This document shows positions 10,401 to 18,164 of a DNA stretch of 64,000 nt, in pieces. Under the pieces are notes generated by a model that was given only the letters and a program-made list of their open reading frames with translations, ran no database searches and was not told the origin of the DNA. The position numbers and the translations under genes were made by a program. Location: contig JALJCQ010000001.1 in the NCBI GenBank assembly GCA_023091665.1, positions 186,001 to 250,000 of the forward strand. The letters run 5' to 3'. Position 1 is the first letter of the stretch. Every line of letters starts with the position of its first letter. Source of the stretch: Pythium myriotylum. Its lineage: Eukaryota > Oomycota > Peronosporomycetes > Pythiales > Pythiaceae.

Positions 10401-11990
10401 GCACCTATGCGGTGGGGCGTCCTCCTTGAACGTCACACGGAGTGGATCAACGTCAGCCGCAGCGTCAGGGCCCAAGCGAACTCGGAAGATGTCACTAAAC
10501 GACCACAGGAGAGTCTTCAGTCGCGGTAGGAGCCGCGGCGGAAATCCGTTGTTGATGGCGTCACTCAACATACCGTGCATCAGGGCTTCGATCTCGCCTT
10601 CGCGGTCCTCACCAATGATGACGCCATCAGGGATGTCGTCGCCATCGTCAGCTTGGCGACGGGCCAATTGCTCGAACATGCCATCCACATCGATGCCAAG
10701 GCTTTCCAGGGTCGGCCTGCCCATTAAGAAGGAGTCATCGTTGCCCTCGAGCACAAGGCAGGAGACGCGGCGGACGTTTACGTTGCCTGCCGGGGTCCCG
10801 ATCTTCAGATCCACCTCACACTTATGTGTGCACAGGTCTCGCTTCCCTCCCGCTGTCTCTATGGTCACAGGCTCATCAAGCTTCTTGTAAGTTGGCAGGA
10901 TATCTAAATCGCGCATCTCGTTCACTGCCTGCCGGGGAATCAAGTTGCACTCGGCGCCGGTGTCAGCGACAAAGGGAAGTTCGAACACGTCATTAATAAT
11001 GACCATGCTGCGGCCCGGCTCACTGCCGGCCACTCGCAGGGTCTTGACCTGGACGTGGCGGGCAGCCTTGACCTTTCTCATAGCAGCAGTCGCTGCCTTC
11101 TTGTCTTCTTCGGACGCGGTCGGGCAATCACGAAGCCAGTGGTCACCTTTACAGTGCCAACACCCAGTGCGCGGCGCACGAGAAGCTTCTGTGAGAAAAG
11201 GGACGGTGCGCGGCGGTTGTGGTGTCGGCAGAGTAGCAGCGCCAGCGGGAGCCGCAGCACGCGGCGCACTTCGCCTCGACTCGACTTGGCGCCTCCCATT
11301 CGCCTCGGCGCTCATAACGTGGTAGTTCTGCTGCTCCCTGGCTCGCTCGAGCACCAGGTCGAACAGCGCAAGGTCGCTCGTCTTCGCAGCGCGGTGCTGG
11401 AATGCGACCAGGCGTTGGACCTCGGTTCTCAAGGCAGGCGGCTCTAGGTTGGCCGTCAAGATGCGGCAGCGGTCCTTCATCTTGTTCTTGTAGTCATCAG
11501 CAGTCGAGCTCGTAGTACCTAGTAGGTCCTTGAGACCCTTCTCCTCGATAATGCGATCGAAGTCACCGAAGTAGTTAACCAACCGTGCTTCAACGTCAGC
11601 CATGGACATGTTCATCTTCAGATGGCGACGGAACAGGTCGTCGATGTCCGGTACGTGGCGGTTCTGCAGCTCGTTACATCGCTGCTTGATCTTATTCATG
11701 ATTTCCTCATCCGTCGCTAGCTCCTCATCCACTCGGAGGATATACTTGAAGAGCTGGTCGAGAAGGCGAGTCTCGATTGACGAGCGCACGCTCGCCATCA
11801 CGGCCTCGACGGCCTCGTTAGTGACGGCGCATCGCTCCACGATCCGGCGCTCATACTGTAGGCGATCACGGTGCCACTGCACCAGACTTGGTTGGTCCCA
11901 CGAGGTCAAGCGAGGGGCCTTGATGAACTCGAACACAGGCGGCGCATTCATTTCGACGTCGCCGTCCTTGTCGACACGGCCAGGCGGCAT
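7488..11990 (-). CDS. Gypsy gag-pol polyprotein with chromodomain
   Basis: One uninterrupted frame of 1500 residues from the first ATG (11988-11990); the frame stays open eight codons further but only from a GTG. Domains in order, approximate residues: gag 1-270; CCHC knuckle CWHCKGDHWLRDC near 280; aspartic protease VADTGAECNLI near 340; reverse transcriptase about 540-720 with FDLFKGFWQFPL and catalytic box WIDDV near 680; RNase H FTDASDLGWAA near 845; integrase zinc region (H...H...CLLC) near 1060-1105; integrase core D in MDYLF, D in QSDQGSHF and E in NGTVERLNR near 1130-1225; chromodomain at the C terminus, about 1420-1490, with WELLVAWRGL and DSWEP. All catalytic acidic residues are present. 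Gag and Pol share one frame, with no frameshift between them. The protein would make a virus-like particle and integrate the element; the chromodomain may guide insertion toward particular chromatin. Confidence 0.95.
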   Translation of the reverse strand: MPPGRVDKDGDVEMNAPPVFEFIKAPRLTSWDQPSLVQWHRDRLQYERRIVERCAVTNEAVEAVMASVRSSIETRLLDQLFKYILRVDEELATDEEIMNKIKQRCNELQNRHVPDIDDLFRRHLKMNMSMADVEARLVNYFGDFDRIIEEKGLKDLLGTTSSTADDYKNKMKDRCRILTANLEPPALRTEVQRLVAFQHRAAKTSDLALFDLVLERAREQQNYHVMSAEANGRRQVESRRSAPRAAAPAGAATLPTPQPPRTVPFLTEASRAPRTGCWHCKGDHWLRDCPTASEEDKKAATAAMRKVKAARHVQVKTLRVAGSEPGRSMVIINDVFELPFVADTGAECNLIPRQAVNEMRDLDILPTYKKLDEPVTIETAGGKRDLCTHKCEVDLKIGTPAGNVNVRRVSCLVLEGNDDSFLMGRPTLESLGIDVDGMFEQLARRQADDGDDIPDGVIIGEDREGEIEALMHGMLSDAINNGFPPRLLPRLKTLLWSFSDIFRVRLGPDAAADVDPLRVTFKEDAPPHRCRQRRYPEAQSEFMRKYVEDLERFGMIKKNNHSKWASATILVKKSGSENDFRIVNDYRPVNAMTVPIAGTMLDLAKAKDRVRGAKALGKFDLFKGFWQFPLDPSCQEQFSFMTDDGVYTPLRVPQGAMDSPLHFQSQMQTVFADELYHSVIIWIDDVVVYGSSDEDYLDNLRAFFLKLRRYNLRLSAPKSTVYAKSVTWCGRVISGDGMQQDPDRVKALTSLPLPANAGELQYFLCAAGWMRESVVDYARIFEPLQHKLDLSLKNHSKKAREAKKVTLSWFDEEIDSYENAKRVLASPNELVFPHADAEVCLFTDASDLGWAAIVTQVRQWDASEPVVQQKHELLICKGGCFRGAQVNWSVIEKEAYPIVRACGDLEYLLQRPNGFRMFCDHANLIKVFDNDTEMKQHVRGKLQRWSFKLVGLKYEIEHIRGSDNVWADMVSRWGPRAEREHEHEREVAVRVVRTRAQGHVSELRPLQDDTFEWPTVAAVTAAQQLHLRDLDGTDYAREGEMILVDGKLWIPTTDNELLQRILIVAHCGVQGHRGEDIMLNQLNQHYSIDRATQHVRRFHQKCLLCKHIKGGKLVQRHWGDHNAATERNEVLHMDYLFMGPSYGTEKYLLALKDELTHFCELVPCDSPTSDTAAEAILDWYKRYGAAKKWQSDQGSHFKNALMATLSERLKGVQAFTPVYSPWLNGTVERLNRDILQVIRALLLEAQLDTKSWRYILPIVQANLNHAPVASLAGRAPVELFTGLSAATALDTILRPTVASDELSVRAIDVVVAAPALEKLRASLAGWHRDAVDAKEKRRLQQMASKKHGTTSNFHVGDYVLWSRVDSRLDGNKLMVRWVGPFRVAETLPYSYVIQHILTNERYEVHATRLKFYHDASLNETEEIRRHVAHQGLTMAVREIRDHRRNNTTRQWELLVAWRGLEADEDSWEPLQDMYSDVPVFVRAYITARDVPVLENAIAHL

Positions 11991-12074
11991 CGCGCGGGCG
12001 AGGGTTGCTTCCACTTGCGAGATTAGTTTTGCTTGCTGGATTGCTTGCTAACTGGCGTAAGCCAAAGAATTCTT

Positions 12075-12534
12075 TATGGTATGTCCAGGTGCTGGTTGCA
12101 ATGCAAGTTTGCAAGTGAGTATATTTTGTCGCCACAAGTTTGGTCCTAGTTCCTACTGCCGCTGGGGTACATGGAAGAGGGCGCCCTCATGGGGACCATG
12201 GGGCGTCCTCTGTGGCGAGTTGATGAGTCGCGCCGTGATGATGCTGCTGCTGCCAGGCGCACTCGTGCTGCGGGCAAAATGATGCCGTTCATGATGGTGC
12301 TGATCATGATGGTGCTGATCATGATGGTGCTGATCATGATGGTGCTGATCATGACGATGCTGTTCCTGATGATGCTGATCCTGATAATGCTGTTCATGCT
12401 GTTGTAGTGTTCATGCTATTGGTTGTTGATGCTGTTGGTTGTTGCTGTTCATGCTGTTGGGAATGGTTGCTACGATAGTGGTTGCTGGCCGAGTGATCGG
12501 CTTGAACATGCTGAGTGAAGGTCGACACTCCACA
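12075..12534 (-). repeat. 5' LTR of the gypsy element
   Basis: Same length and nearly the same sequence as 6953-7412, including the 15-bp minisatellite (about 12292-12402). Inside it the sequence runs AAGAATTCTTTGGC on the minus strand; I do not recognise a tRNA-complementary primer-binding site there. Confidence 0.92.
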
Positions 12535-12535
12535 A

Positions 12536-12876
12536 GTTTTACGCAGCCTTTAGGTGAGCTCAACCCGGGTCGGCGGGGTTACTGTCAGGTCTGCCGCTGC
12601 TGTCATATGGTCCGTCACTAAGAATAGGTCTTCCGTATGCAAGGGCAACTGCACACAATGGCGGAGGGCGCTTTGGATAGCACGATTGACATGGGCTCGC
12701 TGACCTCAAGTTCGCATCCGTTCAATAGCGCCTGACCTAGCATGGTGACGCGACGCGAAGAGCGTGACTCCCACATCCAACCGACCACAACGGAGGAACG
12801 CTTGCTTGAGCGACGGCGCTGGCGCAGGCGAGAACGAACTTACGCAACTGAGGCCAGCATGATGATGATGGATTAA
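12536..12876. other. Spacer right of the gypsy element
   Basis: Continuation of the sequence interrupted by the gypsy insertion, followed by an Arg/Glu-rich stretch about 12740-12870 that leads in frame toward the RNase H copy and may be its decayed N-terminal part. No gene supported. Confidence 0.4.
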
Positions 12877-13480
12877 GTGGAGTCTGTTGAGTTTGTCTTA
12901 ATGAATCCTAACAGGTTTCCTGCTGCGCTCCACATACTTCGTTTAGGACTCAATAGTGTCGCCCCCCACTCAGGCGCGGCAGAGATCATCTGGAGTGCTG
13001 CGACCAGTCTCGCGACACCACGAATGACAAACAATCAAGCTGAATATCAAGGCCTGCTTGTTGGGCTCCGCAAGGCTCATTCGCTTGGTTTTTCCTCTCT
13101 CCAAGTAATCGGTGACAGTGCCCTCGTTTTGCGTCAGATGCGAGAACACAGACCACCGCGCAACTCAAAACTTCTGGTCAGCTATAACCGCGCACGTCAG
13201 CTTGCAGATCGCCTTGGCATCCAGAGGTGGATCCATCAAGCTCGTGCACATAACCGGATGGCTGATGCAATGGCTAACCTGGCCATGGACTCACGACACA
13301 GTGTCCAAGTCAACCACCCTACGAACCGCGAAGGTCATACTGATCTTCCCGCCCTGCTAGCCAACGACCTACGTCCGTGGTGGCCAATCACAGGCCTCCC
13401 CGTTGACCCCCTCTAGGTCGATACCCGCTAAGCTCCCAGCTATTAGGATTCACAATTAGTTGAACTCAATAGACTCCACC
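12877..13480 (+). pseudogene. RNase H-type (reverse-transcriptase-like) repeat protein, 5'-truncated
   Basis: About 179 residues are open from 12877 to 13416, but the frame begins with GTG and lacks the first strand that carries the first catalytic Asp of type I RNase H. Retained signatures: TNNQAEYQGLLVGL (second acidic residue), QVIGDSALVLRQM (third Asp) and HNRMADAMANLAMD at the C terminus. The end reads LLANDLRPWWP, followed by a stop and the family tail (AGCTATTAGGATTCAC, ACTCAATAGACTCCAC, 13438-13478). Similar stand-alone RNase H frames are common repeats in Phytophthora-type genomes. This is the best-preserved copy here, but incomplete. Confidence 0.7.
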
Positions 13481-15090
13481 TGGTCCCTGTCCCACTCAAT
13501 AGTGTCGCCAGCCAAACTGTGCAAACACATCTAACGCATTGCTGTCAACAACGAGTGTTGAGGCTCGCGCGCAGGCTCTACTTAGCGCGCCACTCCACAC
13601 TCCACGAGCACAAAGCGCCCAGGCTCTGCCCCGAGGCCGATGAGGACACGAAGCGCCACGGCCGCCGACCACAGTTGGCGGACAAACCGCTCGAATAGCT
13701 CGCTGCTTCCAGACGCAGTGCCGGCGGCAGCAGTTGCGCACGGAGCTCTCTCGGGTGGCCAACGACGAGGCGCAACGCCTGGCGGTCTGCTGCCCGAGCT
13801 TGTGCGGCGGCGATGGCGCAAGGCTTCGCGCGAGCGCGACCACCCACGCGCCATCGCTACCCGCGGCCGGGGTGACGTTCGACCACGCGCGACCTCGGGC
13901 GTTTCCTCGAGGCCGCGCTGTTGCCGTGACTCACAGCCGACCGCGTGCACTCGGGAGGGCGCGACCTCCTTGGCCGGCAGATCGAGCCCTGTTCTTGTTT
14001 GATTGGCTTGTTGGGTTATTCGATTGTGGAAAGTCTGTTTCGGCGTCAAAAGTCTGACCTCGGCAGTGAAAGTGAGCATTGGTCACGTGGCTCGACGTGA
14101 CCTGTTGCCTGACCAAGTCGATGTGTGCATAGAAAAGACGCTGACCTGACCCACAAATTGACCTGTATTAGACGCTTCCCCGCAAGTTGCGGTACTACTA
14201 TTTTCCTTGCGGTCCGCAAGTGGTCCTCAAAAGGGATGCCTAGAACTTAGGTAATACCCGAATAGATAATGAGCCTCAGTATCTACTCGCGTCTTGTGGC
14301 TGAGCACTTCAATGAACGATCAACGACATGCCTTTTGAGCGGAGCGAGCTGTCATCTCCAAGGTTCTCAGAAGTGTTTCAAATACAATTGTGTGGTGCAA
14401 GCAGCCCAGAGGTAGCAGGTGTGGGGATGAATAGAGCGCTCAGCAGCGACTAGAACTTCATGGAGTTCGTCGCATCGATAAAACGGTTCGACTCCCACTT
14501 CCATCACCATCATCATCTTGAGTAAATATTCCACTCCCAATGCGATCTATCGCCATGAGTCGGTGGATGGCTTCGCCCACCACAAAACAGAAGGCATTCA
14601 CGCAGCCGCTGACAATTATTGTCCAAAGCAAACTACTATCGTGACGGGAGAACACGCAGAATTTAGACGCCGATGGCTGTGCGATATCAGCGTCACTCAC
14701 GAATGATCCCATCTTGATCAGGTTTTGAGAATTCCATTCCCTTAACCAACTACACGTCAAGAAGGAGTGATTACACTCTTAGTAGAAGCGATTGTCATGA
14801 TAAACATCACGTGGAGACTGTACCTCCACCGAAACTGCATGGATTGGCGACTGTTTCGGTGGATAATCAGAAGGTTTGTCGACTATCCATAAGCCATCTG
14901 AGGAGTCGAGGCACCAACCCTTTCACCCGACATTGAGAGGCGGGAAGGAAGCCAATCGATTCGAAGTGGGGCGTCGAGGGGCCACCGAACATAGGAGGAA
15001 CCGAATTCCCACACCTATGGAGCAAGGGCGAGACAAAAAGCGCCGCACACGGCGGCAGCACTCTAGCTGCTCAAGAATGCGCCCGCGACA
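13481..15090. other. Spacer with GC-rich island and repeat fragments
   Basis: About 13560-13990 is very GC-rich and open in several frames on both strands; overlapping frames of similar length and Arg/Ala-rich content argue against real coding. About 14127-14207 is the inverted partner of 6009-6115. Around 14900-15090 is an Arg-rich stretch leading into the next RNase H fragment. No gene is supported. Confidence 0.45.
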
Positions 15091-15441
15091 ATGCGACCTC
15101 CGATGACGCTTGGTTTCACGCAACGTGATCAGTGTTACTTGCTATTCTTCGATGGTGGGTCATGTGGCAACCCCGGGGCGGGCGAGCCTGGAACGATTGT
15201 GGTACGACTTTGTCACAACGACACCGCTGCTCAAGTTGTCTATTCCGCAGCAATATCCTATTCGGCCCTCACCACAATTAATAACCAAGCTGAGTACGAA
15301 GGCCTCCTGGCTGGGCTGGTTGACACTCCAATTGTTCACACAAGCGTACAACCGAGTACCAACTGTCACAGTCCTATTGAAGTAAGACGCGTAACCTTTG
15401 ACTTGGATCCAATTGGTTTTACAATGAATTTCCTCTGCTAA
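15091..15441 (+). pseudogene. RNase H-type repeat protein, 3'-truncated copy
   Basis: This copy keeps the part missing from 12877: FFDGGSCGNPGAG with the first catalytic Asp, then INNQAEYEGLLAGL with the catalytic Glu. Family similarity stops at about 15318 and the remaining residues to the stop at 15441 are unrelated, so the last catalytic Asp and the C terminus are lost. The copies at 12877 and 15091 together cover most of the domain. Confidence 0.7.
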
Positions 15442-16549
15442 AGTATCTTTCGATACGTATCTTCGTTGACTGTTAGTACGGATATACCCTAGTTGAAGCC
15501 AACAGACGCATTACTTTACAGCCGACTGGCTGCGGATGAGCAGTGCCACCATCCATGCAAAACCCTGGAGCATATGTCTCATTGGACTTCAAGCATAGTA
15601 CGCTTGAAGTCCAATGAGCTACGCTTGAAGCGTAGCCTCCAGACAGTCCACCCGTGCTAGACAAGGCTACTGCGCACGGTCGAGGTGATCGTGTCCTTGA
15701 ACGAAATCATGTGGATCAGCTTTGCTGCGTACTACAATGCGTTGAATAGCGCCGGTTTGCCGCGTAGCCAGTCAAGAACCAGCAGTTTGTCGAGGACCCG
15801 CACGCAAGTGTTGCGGTGCACCGATCCAAACACAGCGTGAATTGCTGTCGTTCAACGCTCAAGTGCAAGATGTCCGAAGGATTTGAGCAGTCCAAGTACT
15901 GATCAGAGTTCAAGTCGTAAGAATGGGGTGCCAGGTTCAGGCCATTAGGGCATAGTTGATGCGACCAATAGACCTTACTTGCAACAACAGCGTGAATAGC
16001 GAGAGAAAAAGAGGCTAAGACCAAAGAAGACCATGACGAGCAGCCGCAGGACAGGAGCTGCAGGTGCGTGGAGATAAAGACGCGCCGGCAACGAGAAGCA
16101 GAAACGTTCGGATTCCACACAAAACAGAGACGATGACGAGTCCTAGTATTATAGGATCGAGTACAAGAGGCCGTAGATATGAGACGGAGTTCACCGGAGG
16201 CTCGTAAGTCGAAGAGCGAAGACCACGTAGAGCCACAGACTCGCGCAAGACGCTTTCACCGACAGTCGCCGCCAGGACGGTACTGACAAGTACTGAACGC
16301 AGCACCAGAACAACGCCAACGGCCAGAGTTTGGCAGACCTCCACGACGACCGACGCCAGGAACAGAACAGCCGTCTATCGGTCTCCACATGAGCAGACTA
16401 ATAGACCTCACTTGAATTGTCTGGAAGAGAACCGCACCTGCCGCACATGCGTTTTCCTCCTCTGCCACCTCTGTCTCCTCCTCACAGAACCCCGTGACTC
16501 GACCGAAGAGTTGTAATTCCTATGTCTCAAGACACAACAGAGTTTTGGT
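15442..16549. other. Repeat debris, no gene
   Basis: Contains the hairpins at 15578-15635, degenerate RNase H-repeat tails (about 15940-15985 and 16385-16425) and a segment at about 16290-16500 that resembles 4330-4480, again part of the same repeat family. No coding sequence could be supported. Confidence 0.45.
15578..15635. repeat. Two adjacent perfect hairpins
   Basis: A 17-base arm (15578-15594, CTCATTGGACTTCAAGC) and its exact reverse complement (15602-15618) are separated by a 7-base loop. Directly after, CTACGC (15619-15624) pairs with GCGTAG (15630-15635) across a 5-base loop, and the inner CGCTTGAAG word is shared by both hairpins. No gene adjoins it. Confidence 0.85.
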
Positions 16550-17172
16550 AGTGATCTCGGTCTTGCTCAAGCAGCGGCGCGCGACCAAAGGGTTGCAGTA
16601 CACGCAAAAGTGAATGGTGACTTGATACAGGCTCATTGGTGTGATCCAGAAATTACGCACATCGTCCCTACCCATCCTAATCCCGAGTTGTAGGGTTGAC
16701 GGCCTGGCAGGGCCCTATGAGGCTGTCGGACGCTATTGGAAATACAATTCCCGAGTTAGCAGCGAACGGAGCACAATCCTATATCGCCATTCACATAGTC
16801 ATATGTCGTTTTTCTCCGAACATTCCGTGTTGGTTCCGTTTCCAAAGATGGCATACCAGAGACAAGCGTTGAATGGGTTGGAACAATCCATGTCGCATTT
16901 CGTGATCTCAAAGTCGCCTTCTTTCGCGACTGTCGGGTTGGTCAAGATGGTGAGACAACAGATTGCGAGGGTTTGGAAAGCGAGGGTTTTCATATCTCCT
17001 TGGGGTCAGTCTTCGATGATCTCTAAGAGGTGGTCTTCGGCGAGAAGTTTTGAAGTGAGCACCATCGCTACCTCCACACAACTCCGAGAGCGCGATTCGG
17101 TCAAAGACAGCTCACATCTCCGGATGATCGTCCCGAACAGGCACTGTCTACCTGCGCGTGGATCTTCCACCT
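16550..17172. repeat. Segmental duplication carrying the cysteine-rich gene, copy 2
   Basis: Same orientation as 4850-5540, recognisable from the shared left edge (TTGCTCAAGCAGCGGCGCGC), the gene's signal-peptide exon, its leader and the upstream promoter part (CTCACATCTCCGGATG). An internal deletion of about 200 bases relative to copy 1 joins sequence beyond the gene to its middle. Confidence 0.72.
16799..16993 (-). pseudogene. Truncated paralogue of the small secreted cysteine-rich protein
   Basis: 64 residues. The first 61 align without gaps to the intact protein at 5048-5383, with 48 identical by my count, including the signal peptide and four of six cysteines (C33, C37, C44, C58). After SEK the deletion replaces the end with three unrelated residues and a stop, losing the last two cysteines and the Lys/Pro tail. 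The symmetric disulfide pattern is broken, so it is probably non-functional, although it would still be secreted if expressed. Confidence 0.75.
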
Positions 17173-18164
17173 GCAATACTGAGACACGTGGCTGAGATTG
17201 CCTTTGTTTAGGACCCGAAGATTCGGACACTTTGGCATCCCCATCGCAATTGTTCGCTGATAACCAGTTGGCGGTGTGGAGCTGAAATAGGATAACATGT
17301 CGGGTTTGTGAACCCTGTAATAGCTTGTCGCAACCAGTCAAGAACGATTTATCAGTGTTTGTCCGAATACTGTGCTCGAGACGTCGTGCCTTCGATTCAT
17401 CGAGCAAATCAAATTGGTTTGAAGGTGTTGCCATCGTGCTTACACCTGGACGTACCTGAGACTAATCTTGTGATTGTCTTGTTGCTTCTCAGAGACCATG
17501 TGTTAGAGTCCATGAGCTCACTGTCAGGGAAGTGTTCTGTTGAGCAGGATGAGCCCTAGCGAGCACCCACGCCAGAGACATGATCGTTCCAGCCCACAAG
17601 CAGTATCGTCTTTATACTTTCGTTGGTAACCAGCTGATCGTATGAAAGCAACGGGGGAAATCTCGAGCTCATGATGCCCCTACTGATGAAGCCGGATGGA
17701 TATCTCGCAATCAATAGTGTCAGAACTTCCATTCCGTACGGATCGTTTAGTGAAAGTTGGGGCGGGGTGATGCTGAAAAAAACAACTTCTGGGATAACCT
17801 GTCAGAAATTGACAGCCAAAGGGGCACAAGACGTAGATTCGTTCGAAGTTTGAAGTGCCACTCTGATTCAAAATGCAGTCGCCGAAAAAGTCACAGCGTA
17901 GCTATTGTACGGCAAAATTTGACAACGTCCAGTGAATATAGACATTTCTGGTCAGGTCTAGGATGGGTTTGATCACCGGATGGTCTTTGCTATCGTGCAT
18001 TGTTCGCTTACGACGCAGGTGGGCTAAGCCACTTCGACAGCATCAGTTTGGGTCTTTAGCTCGAAGAGCCGAACACAATCGCATTTGATCGCTGATGCAG
18101 CGCGGCAGGAAACTGCGACGTGTCACGCTGTTGAGAGATAATGTGCACACGATTTCAAAAGCAT
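17173..18164. other. Spacer, no recognised gene
   Basis: A 60-residue ATG frame at 17671-17853 (+) (starting MMPLLMKPDGYLAINSV) has protein-like composition but no recognisable family, and in-frame stops surround it. It may be a fragment of a decayed gene. Nothing else is seen. Confidence 0.4.

Larger units (their letters stand above)
6953..12534 (-). mobile_element. Full-length Ty3/gypsy LTR retrotransposon, recent insertion
   Basis: Two 460-bp LTRs (6953-7412 and 12075-12534) bound a single long gag-pol frame on the minus strand. The insertion is flanked by a 5-bp direct duplication AGTTT (6948-6952 and 12535-12539). A purine-rich tract (ACTTTGGGGGG on the minus strand, about 7417-7427) abuts the 3' LTR as expected for second-strand priming. 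I find only two base differences between the LTRs by eye (at about 6987/12109 and 7232/12354), so the insertion is recent on an evolutionary scale. The C-terminal chromodomain places it with chromodomain-bearing gypsy elements. Confidence 0.93.

Noticed and set aside
13582..14079. Possible 165-residue gene in the GC-rich island
   Set aside because: Several frames on both strands are open over the same stretch, with similar Arg/Ala composition and no domain; openness follows from base composition.
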